Below, one piece after another: positions 1 to 10,535 of a stretch of 64,000 nt of DNA. The position numbers and the translations under genes are program-made. Origin of the DNA: Hordeum vulgare subsp. vulgare. Lineage: Eukaryota > Streptophyta > Magnoliopsida > Poales > Poaceae. Location of the stretch: positions 323,403,186 to 323,467,185 of the forward strand of contig NC_058520.1 of NCBI RefSeq assembly GCF_904849725.1. The letters are read 5' to 3'. Below the pieces are notes generated by a model. It was not told where the DNA came from, did not search any database, and was given only the letters and a program-made list of their open reading frames with translations. Position 1 is the stretch's first letter. Each line of letters opens with the position of its first letter.

Positions 1-1351
1 TCCCTAACAATTCCCATAGGGCAGATAGTATCTCTATTGGCAAGCTGAATAGTGACATCAATAGGCTCTATCTCAATAGGTGCAATCTCATCTTTGATTT
101 CATCATATAAGGATTGAGGTATTGCACTAACACTAGTACCCACGTCACATAAACCATGATAACAATGATCTCCTATCTTAACAGAAACAACAAGCATGTC
201 AACAACACGCATATGTTTGTCTCTAGCATGAGGTTTAGCAATTCTAGCAGCATCTTCACAGAAGTGAATATTATGTCCTCAACATCGTCGCACAGAAGAT
301 CTTTGATAATACCAATGCTAGGTTCAACTCTAATTTGCTCAAGGGGTGTATATGTTCTAATGTAGCCTCTACGTATCACAGTCGAAGCTTTAGAATGATC
401 CTTTATCCTAACAGGGAAATGTGGTTTCTCAATGTAAGCACTGGGAACAACAGGATCATTATAGGCAATGACTCTTTCTTCAACTGGATTAGGTTTAACT
501 ACATTGACTTCTAAAGGAGGATGATATTTAAACCACTTCTCTTTGGGGAGATCAACATGAGCAGCAAATGATTCACACAATGAAGCTACTATCTCAGAGT
601 CAAGTCCATACTTAGCGCTAAAGTCACAAAAAGTATTTGTTTCAACAAAGGATTTAACGCAATCAAACTGGAAATTCATACCTGACTCCTTACCTTCTTC
701 AAGCTCCCAATCTTCAGATTTGCGTTTAATTCTCTCCAATAAATTCCATTTGAAGTCAATATCTATCTTCATAAAAGAACCGGTACAAGAAGTGTCAAGC
801 ATGGTGCGATCATCATGAGAAAGCCGAGCATAGAAGTTCTGAATGATAATTTGTCTCGAGAGCTCATGGTTGTGGCATGAATATAACATTGATTTACGCC
901 TCCCCCAAGCTTGAGCGATGCTTTCTCTGTCACGAGGCCAAAAATTATAAATATAATTCCGATCACGATGTACTAAATGCATAGGATAAAACTTTTGATG
1001 AAATTCCAATTTCAACCGATTGTAGTCCCATGATCCAGTATCATCACATAGCCTATACCATGTAAACACCCTATCCTTCAAAGATAAAGGAAAGACCTTC
1101 TTCTTGACCTCATCCTCGGGCAAACCTACAAGCTTAAATAAACCACAAATTTCATCTACATAGATTAGATGCAAGTCTGGATCTGATGTTCCATCTCCTG
1201 TAAAAGGATTAGCTAGCAGTTTCTCAAGCATACCCGAAGGACATTCAAAGCAAATATTTTCAGCAGGTGCAGCAGGTTGAAGAGAAACACTTTGTGCTTC
1301 CGTTCGAGGTGAAGATACCCCGAATAAGCCCCTCAAAGGATTAGTTTCCAT
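1..1351 (-). pseudogene. gag-protease of Gypsy element (frameshifted, partial)
   Basis: The gag region should start at the ATG at 1351-1349 (METNPLRG), just downstream of the PBS; an open stretch continues to 173. The retrotransposon-gag capsid domain is seen roughly at residues 50-230, with the typical plant order: FTGDGTSDPDLHL, FPLSLKDRVFTWY, FHQKFYP. Such a protein forms the virus-like particle. Near 268-274 (minus) an extra dinucleotide shifts the frame, so the C-terminal residues before the stop at 173 are out of register. The protease continues in another frame to base 1, with the catalytic motif D-V-G-T-S at 132-146; plant elements of this group usually have DLG or DTG here. Pol lies beyond the window. 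Confidence 0.8.
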
Positions 1352-1428
1352 AGTGACAGGTGACAATAAATTTCAGCACACTAAATGAATGTTTCCTTAC
1401 CAACTTCCACTTACCAAAGGAGCTTCAC

Positions 1429-1446
1429 TCCCCGGCAACGACGCCA
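1429..1446 (-). other. Primer binding site, tRNA-Asp type
   Basis: The minus strand reads TGGCGTCGTTGCCGGGGA, complementary to the 3' end of plant tRNA-Asp (CCCCGGCAACGGCGCCA) with one mismatch. It fixes the LTR/interior boundary and the element's orientation. Confidence 0.85.
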
Positions 1447-1457
1447 GAAAAGAGTCT

Positions 1458-2983
1458 TGATGACCCACAAGTATAGGGGATCTATCTAGTCCTTTGGATA
1501 AGTAAGAGGGTCGAACCCAACGAGGAGTAGAAGGATCTGACAAGTGGTTTTCAGCAAGGTAATATCTGCAAGCACTGAAATTATATGTAACAAGTGATTG
1601 TATGGTGAGGTGATTCGTAGCAAGCAACAAGTAACAAAAGTAGCAACGGTGCAGAAAAGTGGCCCAATCCCTTTTGTAGCAAGGGACAAGCCTGGACAAA
1701 GTCTTATAGGAGGAAAAACGCTCCCGAGGACACACGGGAATTTCTGTCATGCTAGTTTTCATCATGTTCATATGATTCGCGTTCGTTACTTTGATAGTTT
1801 GATATGTGGGTGGACCGGCGCTTGGGTACTGCCCTTACTTGGACAAGAATCCCACTTATGATTAACCCCTCTCGCAAGCATCCACAACTACGAAAGAAGA
1901 ATTAAGACAAAGTCTAACGATAGCATTAAACTAGTGGATCCAAATCAGCCCCTTACGAAGCAACGCATAAACTAGGGTTTAAGCTTCTGTCACTCTAGCA
2001 ACCCATCATCTACTTACTACTTCCCAATGCCTTCCTCTAGGCCCAAATAATGGTCAAGTGTTATGTAGTTGACGTTCAAATAACACCACTAGAGGAAAAA
2101 CAACATACAACACATCAAAATATCGAACGAATACCAAATTCACATGACTACTATTAGCATGACTTATCCCATGTCCTCAGGAACAAAAGTAACTACTCAC
2201 AAAGCATAATCATATTCATGACCAGAGAGGTAATGAGTAGCATCAAGGATCTGAACATAAACTCTTCCACCAAATAATCCAACTAGCATCAACTATAAGG
2301 AGTAATTAACACTACTAGCAACCTTACAAGTACCAATCGGAGTCGTGAGACGGAGATTGGTTACAAGTGATGAACTAGGGTTTGGAGATGAGATGATGCT
2401 AGTGAAGATGTTGATGGTGATGAGTCCTCTCCAATGAGAGGAGTGTTGGTGATGACGATGGCGACGATTTCCCCCTCCGAGAGGGAAGTTTCCCCGGCAG
2501 GATCGTCGTGCCGGAGCTCTAGATTGGTTCTGCTCAAGTTCCGCCTCGTGGCGGCGGCGGCTCCTCCCGAAAGCTTCCTTCTGATTTTTTTCTAGAACGA
2601 AACCCTTCATATAGCAAAAGATGAGCGCCGGAGGGGCAACAAGGGGCCCACAAGCCCCCAGGCCCGGCCAGGGGGGGTAGGTCGGGCCTGGCAGGCTTGT
2701 GGCCTCGTGGTGGCGCCCGTGTGGCACTTCTTCCGCCCAGTATTTTTCATAAAATCCAAAATAATTCCTCGTTGATTTTCATGGCTTTTGGAGTTGTGCA
2801 GAATAGGTATCTCAAACTTGCTCCTTTTTCAGGCCAGAATTCCAACTGCCGGCGTTCTCCCTCTTCATGTAAACCTTGCAAAATAAGAGAGAAAAGACAT
2901 AAGTATTGTACCGTGAAGTGAAATAACAGCCCCAAAAAGCGATAAATATCAACATGAAAGCATGATGCAAAATGGACGTATCA
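1458..2983 (-). repeat. 5' LTR of left Gypsy element (1526 bp)
   Basis: On the minus strand it runs TGATACGTCC...GGGTCATCA, with canonical TG/CA ends, and is followed after about 11 nt by the PBS. It has no convincing coding content; short ORFs inside it are shadows. The U3 part, near 2983, is followed by a GC-rich segment around 2480-2720. Confidence 0.85.
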
Positions 2984-3001
2984 AGAAAATAAAATGCAGA
3001 G

Positions 3002-3026
3002 CTCTCTCTCTCTCCCTCTCTCTCTC
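3002..3026. repeat. (CT)n microsatellite
   Basis: About 25 bp of almost pure CT dinucleotides with one CCC interruption. Confidence 0.9.
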
Positions 3027-3803
3027 AAAGCCCTAATTAATCTATACACTTCTCCCCCTTTAGCATTAAGTTACCAAAAAGTTCAAATGTATAGAACTAA
3101 ACGTCTCTCTAGGCTCGATCTCCTCCGGTGACAGTCGATGGAGTGGACAAAAGAGCGTTGGTGAAGGCTTCTATGGATGTCCCTGGAGTTGGAGGTATAG
3201 ACATTAGAGGTGCACAAACTGAAGCTGAAGGTGCTGAGGCTTGAGTTGATGAAGTTGGTCTTGCTTCCGGAGTTGGCACAACTGCTGACCTAGTCTGGGT
3301 CGTGAACTGAGTAGGTGTGGGAAGAGGCGACTCTCATCATCACCGCTGGAATAAGGAATCTGCATATAATCAACTTCATGCTGGAGCTGTTAAACAGTGG
3401 TAGTGAACTTCGTCACCTTAAAGTCCAAGTCATTGAATTTTGTTTCCACAATCCTCTCAAGGCTCTTTTAGTTCAGCATGATCTCAGAAATTTTATTTTC
3501 TATCCATTGGATGGTGCTGATAAGAAAAGACACTATCTCCTCTCTGGCCATGAGCTATGGAGCTGGTGCTGGAGCATCTCTAGCTTCCTATGCATGGGCT
3601 GCCTCTACTGCTTCATGTGCTGAAGCGGAGTTGGGATGGCTGGAGTCCATCACAACTTTGTTATTGTCGAAATCTGGCTGAAGTGGCAGATGCGAATGAT
3701 CAAGTGGATATGCATGCTTGACAATCTTGGCATTGATGAGGATCAGAATATAAGGTGCATGTCGACAAGATCTATTTTGATCTGCAGCAGACCTCCTGGC
3801 AGT

Positions 3804-4496
3804 CTATACCATCAAGTCCATCACTCGGAATCGGGTGTGGCTCTCTAGATGGTGCAGCATGTGAATGGAATAACCTCTGATCATCTTATCATTTCCTGAT
3901 TTTGGCATCAGGGTGTGTCTCGTAATGGTGTTTGTAGTAGGTATTCTTGCTTGCAGAAAATAGACAAAGCCAAACTTATGTGTCTTCACATACTTATAGG
4001 CCACTGGATTGTACATGTTGGACATGGAGTTATGATTCATCTTGGGTTCTGAGTACACATCCAAGTCTCTCTCTTGTGCCTTTGGGGCACCAATGATTGT
4101 GGCCCACTCATCCACGGTAGATTCATACTGGTCACCTTCTGTCATCCAAACTATCCTTCCATCAAGATAAAAATGAGCAGTCGAATATAATTCCATGATC
4201 ATCTCATCGTTCCACGCAGTCATCTCTCTGCCAACAAAATCTTCAACATCAACTAGCCTAAAATTTTCTCTCACGTGAGGAAAGTAGTTCTCATTGGCCT
4301 TGATATATTCCCAATCAACATATTGCATGTCATTGACTGCAGGACTCTTGTCAAGAAACACTATCTCATAGAAATCTTGTTGCTCTTTAGTGTGAAAATG
4401 AGGGTCAAGAGCAGCCCTTCTCCTGATAGCATATGGATCAGCATACCTCCATAGCCCCAAACCTTGATCGCTTCTCTTCTTCATATCCTCAGCCAT
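3804..4496 (-). pseudogene. Plant-transposon-protein-like ORF fragment (230 aa)
   Basis: This open stretch starts at ATG 4496 (MAEDMKKRSDQGLG) and stops in the motif ending RFRVMDLMV. The sequence resembles the uncharacterised 'putative plant transposon protein' domain often found in grass repeats, with features such as DFYEIVFLDKSP, DWEYIKANE and TVDEWATIIGAP. No catalytic motif is visible. The domain usually continues further on both sides. Here it is cut on its N side by a 135-bp unit (4518-4652), and beyond the stop there are remnants of the same protein with further stops. It is judged a decayed repeat-encoded protein, not a host gene. Its function is unknown. Confidence 0.6.
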
Positions 4497-4517
4497 TGCT
4501 GAGGAAATCGTTAACTG

Positions 4518-4652
4518 GTATCTGCTCGGTTGGCTGGCGAGTAGGGGATTAATGGGCTAATCGGCAAGTTAGTCGGCCATTTAATCAATTAATCGGACGA
4601 ATTTTCGGTTTATCGGCTACTCGGAGACCCTATGAGTAGGGATTAATCGGCA
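4518..4652. repeat. 135-bp AATCGGC-rich unit flanked by 8-bp direct repeats
   Basis: The unit is bounded by identical octamers GTTAACTG at 4510-4517 and 4653-4660, the length of a hAT-type target-site duplication. It repeats the core (T)TAATCGGC/AATCGGCAAGTTA several times. No terminal inverted repeats are visible, so the hAT assignment is only a suggestion. It separates two halves of the minus-strand ORF. Confidence 0.45.
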
Positions 4653-5334
4653 AGTTAACTGCTCAATTGGATGAATTCTTGAATAGGGTCCTCAGAAATA
4701 GGATGAGGAGCATTGTGCAATGGCATATGGGATCTTAATTTCATCAGCAATAGTGCTTCTCCTTCTTCCTCTCGAGCAAACTCCCTGGATGCAGAGCCTT
4801 TGTTCTTATCTGCTACAGGAATGTCCTTGGTAGTCCTCTTGGGAGCTATAGACTTCTTAGGAGCTGAAGGCTTGGGTGCAGACTTCTTTGGCATAGCATC
4901 AGCCATAAGCTTCTTCCTCTTTGCAGGAGGGACATCAGCTGGAATCTCTTCCTCCTCTTCCTCGGTAGCTTCTGCTGGGTTCTCATACATAGAAGTTGGC
5001 CTTCCAACAACATGCACTACTCTCTTCCTCGATCTTTTCTGGCCTGGCTTCTTAGCAAGCATAGATGAAGGGGCTCCAAGAGAGATCTTCCATCCTCTCT
5101 GAGTGGTTTATGGAGCTCTCATATCAGCAGGTCTGGCATACTCCTTCCTCATAGTCTTCTTGACTGTGGTGTTCTCCTTCTACTTCCGCAAAGAATCTCA
5201 TGTGGGATAAAATGAGCATCTTCTTCATCTGAATTGATATTCATCCTGGACCTGGTAGCTACCTTGGGCAAGCCATGGGAGCTAGGTGTTCCTGGGTTAG
5301 AAGTTGTCCTCTCTGGACTAGTGCCTGAATCCAT
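4653..5334 (-). pseudogene. N-terminal part of the same broken ORF (acidic/basic low-complexity linker)
   Basis: Open stretches at 5334-5149 and 5062-4655 encode a Ser/Pro/Thr-rich start (MDSGTSPERTTSNPGT), then an acidic run (ATEEEEEEI) followed by Lys/Pro/Ala repeats (KKSAPKPSAPKK), with several nuclear-localisation-like basic clusters (KRSRKR, PAKRKK). The stretch ends exactly where the 135-bp unit begins. The most likely reading is that it was the N-terminal tail of the protein resumed at 4496. No known catalytic domain is present. Confidence 0.5.
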
Positions 5335-5722
5335 GTCACGACTGGCTCATTGAAATTGCTCTGACTATCCTTTGATCCTGACATACTGTCAAACATCCAA
5401 GCAGACAAGCAGACCGTGTGAAAAGATTTAGAAGAGCTGGAAAAGATAAGCATCACAAAAATCAAACGATTTGCAAAGATTTGAACTCTAAAAAATTAGG
5501 TTTAACATTCAGCAAAAAGGGATTTTGGTTCCAACAAGTCAAAAATTTGGGAGCCACCCAGATTGACATTCTCCTAAACAGAAACTTGGCAACCCTGTTT
5601 GGTTTCACCGAAAAGGGAAACTCGGTTTCATCGAGAATGTTCTTACTAGCCCTAAAACAAAATCGGTAAGACCAACTTTTCTGAATCGGTGACATCAAGA
5701 TTTGGTATTGCAGACGGCTAAC

Positions 5723-7265
5723 TGCTAACTCCTTGCAGGTGCGTTGGTTTCCCTCCAAGCTTAAAGAGTGATGTAGCACAACGAAGGCAAGTATTTCCAT
5801 CCGTTAAGAAACCAAGGTATCAATCCAGTAGGAAGATCCACAAGACTATGTAAGGAGCACATGTACACAACTAGCAAATCCTTGCAACCCAACGCGTAGA
5901 GGGGTTGTCAATCCCTCGTGGGTAAAGTAAGGATACATTGATAGATGCAAACAAGAATGATAGCAAATGGAACGCAACAAGGTATTCTTGGGTTTTTTGA
6001 TAATATAGATCTGAAAGCAAATAAAGCAGAAACGCAAATAGCAAAGTAGCGTATACAAATAGATGATGTGAAGTAGACTCGGGGGGTGTCAGTTTCACTA
6101 GGGGATTCTCTTGAGAAAATAGCAAGTGGTGGGTAGACAAATTACGGTTGGGCAATCGATAGAAAAGCAAATAATTATGACGATATTCAAGACAATGATC
6201 ATGTATATAGGCATCACGTCCAAGATAAGTAGACCGACTTTTGCCTCCATCTACTTCTATTACTCCACACATCGACCCCTATCGAACATGCATCTTGTGT
6301 ATTGAGTTCATGTGGAAACAGGGTAATGCCTTAAGAATAATGACATGATGTAGACAAGATCTATTCATGTAGGAATAGACCCCATCTATTTATCCTTGAT
6401 AGCAATGATACATGTGTGTCATGACTGTTTTTTGTCATGAAGATTGACCACCGGAAGATCGAAACCATCATAAAGCACCTTTTCCCATTGTAAGATAAAA
6501 GATCAAGTTGGCCAGACAAAAACAAAATATCGGAGAATAAATATGAGGCTATAATAATCAAGCATGAATATGTTTTAATAGATCTGATCATAAACTCACA
6601 ATTCATCGGATTCCAACAAACACACAACAAAAGAAAGAGTTACATCATATGGATCTCCAAGAGACCATTGTATTGAGAAACAAAACAAGAGAGAAAGCTA
6701 TCTAGCTACTGCCTACGGACCTGTAGGTCCGATATGAAGTATTCACGCATCATCGTAGGAGCACCAATGAGGATGGTGAACCCCTCCGTGATCGTGTTCC
6801 TCTCCGGAACGGCCTCTAGATTGGATTTCGTGGCTCTGGAACTTGCGGCGGCTGAAAGATTTTTCATCGAGTCCTCAAGGGTTCTCAGAATATTGGGGTA
6901 TTTATAGAGCCCAGAGGCGGTGGAGAAGCTTCCAGAGGGCCCCACTAGACACCTGGCCGCGCTAGGGGCCTCTAGCGCGTCGTGGTGTCTAGTGGGCCTT
7001 GGCTGCTGCTCAATCTTGGCCCCCAGGTTTCCTTCTCGTCCAAAAAATAACCTCCGTAATGTTTCATGGCAATTGGACCTAATCTGATATGGATTTTTTT
7101 CAAGGGAAAAAACAACAAAAAAACAGCAACACGCACTAGGAACTATGTCAATAGGTTCATCCCAAAAAATGATATAAAATTGCTACAAAATGATTAAAAT
7201 AATCCAAGAATGATAACACACATCATGGAACAATAAAAAATTGTAGATATGTTCGAGATGTATCA
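5723..7265 (-). repeat. 3' LTR of host Gypsy (1543 bp)
   Basis: The minus strand runs TGATACATCTC (from 7265) to GGAGTTAGCA (5723). Choosing 5723 rather than the earlier CA at 5740 gives TG/CA ends and the CTAAC target duplication. A TATA-like CTATAAATA lies on the minus strand at 6907-6899. The weak polypurine side (minus GCTTGTGGATGC, just right of 7265) fits a 3' LTR. Open stretches within it are not genes. Confidence 0.88.
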
Positions 7266-7444
7266 GCATCCACAAGCTTAATTCCTGCTCGTCCTTAAGT
7301 AGGTAAATGATAAAAACAAAATTTTTTATTGTGGAATGTTGTCTCTCATGTTCATCATATTATTTTCTGTCAGCATGAACATATGGACTTATAGATGATG
7401 CAAAGCAATAGTCCATAATTTCACATTAAGGTTTCAATACTAAA
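7266..7444 (-). other. Host Gypsy 3' non-coding interior, segment 1
   Basis: This AT-rich non-coding piece adjoins the 3' LTR. It is contiguous with 16356 onward once the Copia at 7445-16355 is removed; its last five bases CTAAA are that element's target duplication. Confidence 0.8.
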
Positions 7445-9281
7445 TGTTGGAATTATGCCCTAGAGGCAATGATAAATAAGTTATTATTATAATTCATGTA
7501 TCAAGATAATCATTTATTATCCATGCTATAATTGTGTTGAATAAAGACTTAGATACATGTGTGGATACATAGACAAAACACTGTCCCTAGCAAGTCTCTA
7601 GTTGGATAGCCAGTTGATCAAGGATAGTCAAGGTCTTCTCACTATGTACAAGGTGTTGTTGCTTGATTATTGGATCACATCATTGAGTGAATCATGTGAT
7701 GGACTAGACCAAAACTAATGAACGTAGCATGTTGATTGTGTCATTTTGTTGCTACTATTTTCTGCGTGTCAAGTATTTATTCCTATGACCATGAGATCAT
7801 ATAACTCACTGGCACCGGAGGAATACCTTGTGTGTATCAAACATCACAACGTAACTGGGTGACTATAAAGATGCTCTACTGGTATCTCCGAAGGTGCCCG
7901 TTGAGTTAGTATGGATCAAGACTGGGATTTGTCACTCCGTGTGGCGGAGAGGTATCTCGGGGCCCACTCGGTAATACAGCATCACACACAATCCTTGCAA
8001 GCAACATGACTTAGTGTAAGTCACAAGATCTTGTATTACAGAACGAATAAAGAGACTTGCCGATAAACAAGATTGAAATAGGTATGCGGATACTGCCGAT
8101 CGAATGTCGGGCAAGTAACATACCGAAGGACAAAGGGAATGACATACGGGATTATATGAATCCTTGGTACTGAGGTTCAAACGATAAGATATTCATAGAA
8201 TATGTAGGATCCAATATGGGCATCCAGGTCCCGCTATTGGATATTGACCGAGGAGTCCCTCGGGTCATGTCTACATAGTTCTCGAACCCGCGGGGTTTGC
8301 ACACTTAAGGTTCGGCGATGTTTTATGCGTATTTGAGTTATATGGTTGGTTACCGAATGTTGTTCGGAGTCCCGGATGAGATGACAGACGTCATGAGGGT
8401 TTCTGCAATGGTCCGAAGACAAAGATTGATATATAGGATGACCTCATTTGATTACCGAAAAGTTTTTCGGCATTACCGGAAATGTACCGGGAGTGACGAA
8501 TGGGTTCCGGATGTTCACCGGGGGGGCCAGCCCACCCGGGGGAAGCCCATAGGCATTAGGGGTGCCGCACCATCCCTTAGTGGGCTGGTGGGACAGCCCA
8601 AGAGGCCCTATGCGCAGGAGATAGGAAAAATCAAAGAGAAAGAAAAAAAGGGGAAGTGGGAAGGAAGGGAAGGACTCCACCTTCCAATCCTAGTTGGACT
8701 AGGATTGGAGGAGGATTCCTCCTCCCCCCTTCAGCCGACCCCTTGGGGATCTCTTAAGCCTCAAGGCAAGGCCCTCCCCCTCCCTCCTATATATACTGAG
8801 GTATTAGGGCTGATTTGAGAAAACTTTGCCACGACAGCCCGACTACATACCTCCACGGTTTTTCCTCTAGATCGTATTTCTGCGGAGCTCGGGCGGAGCC
8901 CTGCTGAGATAGATCATCACGAACCTCCGGAGCGCCGTCACACTGCTAGAGAACTCATCTACCTCTCCGTCTCTCTTGCTGGATCAAGAAGGCCGAGATC
9001 ATTGTCGAGCTATACGTGTGCTGAACGCTGAAGTGCCGTCCGTTCGACACTAGATAGGAGCGGATCGTGGGACGGATCGCAGGACGGTTTGTGGGATGGT
9101 TTGCGGGGTGGATCGAGGGACGTGAGGACGTTCCACTACATCAACCACGTTTCTTAACACTTCCTACTGTGCGATCTACAAGGGTACGTAGATGCAAATC
9201 CCCTCTCGTAGATGGACATCACCATGATAGGTCTTCGTGCGTGTAGGAAAATTGTTGTTTCCCAAGCGACGTTCCCCAACA
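7445..9281 (+). repeat. 5' LTR of + Copia (1837 bp)
   Basis: It runs TGTTGGAATTATGCC...GTTCCCCAACA. It carries a 58-bp stretch (9056-9113) absent from the 3' LTR. A TATA box is present at 8788-8795. ORFs around 8318-8818 are LTR noise. Confidence 0.95.
8788..8795 (+). promoter_or_regulatory. LTR TATA box
   Basis: TATATATA follows a C-rich tract (CCTCCCCCTCCCTCC), the usual position and context of the BARE/Angela LTR promoter. The 3' LTR has the same box at 15923-15930. Confidence 0.65.
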
Positions 9282-9282
9282 G

Positions 9283-9295
9283 TGGCATCATGAGC
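9283..9295 (+). other. Primer binding site, tRNA-iMet type (degenerate)
   Basis: TGGCATCATGAGC lies one base after the LTR end; the canonical form is TGGTATCAGAGC. It has one substitution and one inserted T, in line with decay of this copy. Confidence 0.75.
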
Positions 9296-10535
9296 TAGGT
9301 TCATGCGTAGATGTCATCTCGAGTAGAACACAAAAGTTTTTGTGAGCGGTGATGTGCGATTTGCTGCCCTACTTAGTCTTTTCTTGATTCCGCGGTATTG
9401 TTGGATCGAAGCGGATCGGACCGACATTACTCGTACACTTACGAGAGACTGGTTTCATTGCTACGAGCAACCCCGTTGCTCAAAGATGACTGGCAAGTGT
9501 CTGGTTCTCCAACTTTAGTTGAATCGGATTTGACCGAGGAGGTCCTCGGAGAGAGGTTAAATAGCAATTCATACATCCCCGTTGTGGTGTTTGCGTAAGT
9601 AAGATGCGACCCTACTAGATACCCATGGTCACCACGTAGAACATGCAACAACAATTAGAGGATGTCTAACTTGTTATTGCAGGGTATGCTTGTGATGTGA
9701 TATGGCCGATGATGTGATGTGATATATTGGATGTATGAGATGATCATGTTGTAATAGTTAATATCGACTTGTAGGTCGATGGTACGGCAACCGGCAGGAG
9801 CCATAGGGTTGTCTTTAAACTAATGTTTGTGCTTCCAGATGCGTCTACTATATTTCTAGGACGTAGCTTTAGTAGTAATAGCATGAGTAGCACGACAACC
9901 CCGATGGCGACACGTTGATGGAGATCATGGTGTGGCGCCGGTGACAAGAATATCGTGCCGTTGCTTTGGTGATGGAGATCAAGAAGCACATGATGATGGC
10001 CATATCATGTCAGTTATGAATTGCATGTGATGTTAATCCTTTTATGCACCTTATTTTGCTTAGAACGATGGTAGCATTATGAGCTGATCTCTCACTAAAG
10101 TTTCAAGACGAATTTGTGTTCTCCCCGACTATGCACCATTGCTACAGTTCATCGTTTCGAGACACCACGTGATGATCGGGTGTGATAGACTCAACGTTCA
10201 CATACAACGGGTGCAAAACAGTTGCACACGCGAAACACTCGGGTTAAGCTTGACGAGCCTAGCATGTGCAGACATGGCCTCGGAACACATGAGACCGAAA
10301 GGTCGATCATGAATCATATAGTTGATATGATTAGCATAGGGATGCTTACCACTGAAACTATCCTCAACTCACGCGATGATCGGACTTGAGCTAGTGGAAT
10401 TGGATCATGAACCACTCAAATGACTAGAGAGATGTACTTTTTGTGTGGGAGTTTAGCAAGTAATTTGATTAGTTAAACTCTAATTATATTGAACATAGTC
10501 TAAGTCCACTTTGAAAATATTTGTGTTGTAGATCA
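9296..10535 (+). other. Copia 5' leader
   Basis: About 1.2 kb of untranslated leader between PBS and gag ATG. It matches, in reverse, the leader of the second Copia (34967-36044). Short ORFs here are not supported. Confidence 0.75.

Larger units (their letters stand above)
1..2983 (-). mobile_element. Gypsy LTR retrotransposon, 5' part (Sabrina/WHAM/Sumana-like), truncated by window edge
   Basis: Read on the minus strand this is a 5' LTR (2983 to 1458), a tRNA-Asp-type primer binding site, and a gag-protease coding region running off the left edge of the window. The LTR starts TGATACGTCC and ends in TCATCA. The family call rests on the LTR start, the Asp-tRNA PBS and the gag/protease sequence; the exact Triticeae family name is not certain. 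The right target-site duplication would be agaaa (2984-2988), but the partner lies outside the window. It appears to have inserted into the unclassified element that begins at 2984. Confidence 0.85.
2984..5722 (-). mobile_element. Unclassified retroelement fragment with plant-transposon-type ORF (host of later insertions)
   Basis: This stretch is old repetitive DNA read best on the minus strand. It holds a broken ORF series (5334 to about 3800) and, downstream, a segment with a 'gggggagaag' motif and a CT/GA microsatellite near 3002-3026. Its continuation is 40158-40289: the two pieces are joined when the CTAAC-flanked Gypsy at 5723-40152 is removed. I see no LTR ends, PBS or RT. It could be the coding or 3' part of a non-autonomous LTR element or of a CACTA-like element; the sequence alone does not decide. 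Confidence 0.5.

Noticed and set aside
5740..7265. Solo LTR with its left end at 5740
   Set aside because: The flanks there (GCAGG versus GCATC) do not match. Placing the end at 5723 gives CTAAC, matching 40153-40157, and homologous interior follows at 7266.
8318..8818. 166-aa plus-strand ORF
   Set aside because: It falls in the U3 part of the Copia 5' LTR; the 3' LTR has it disrupted, and no domain is seen.
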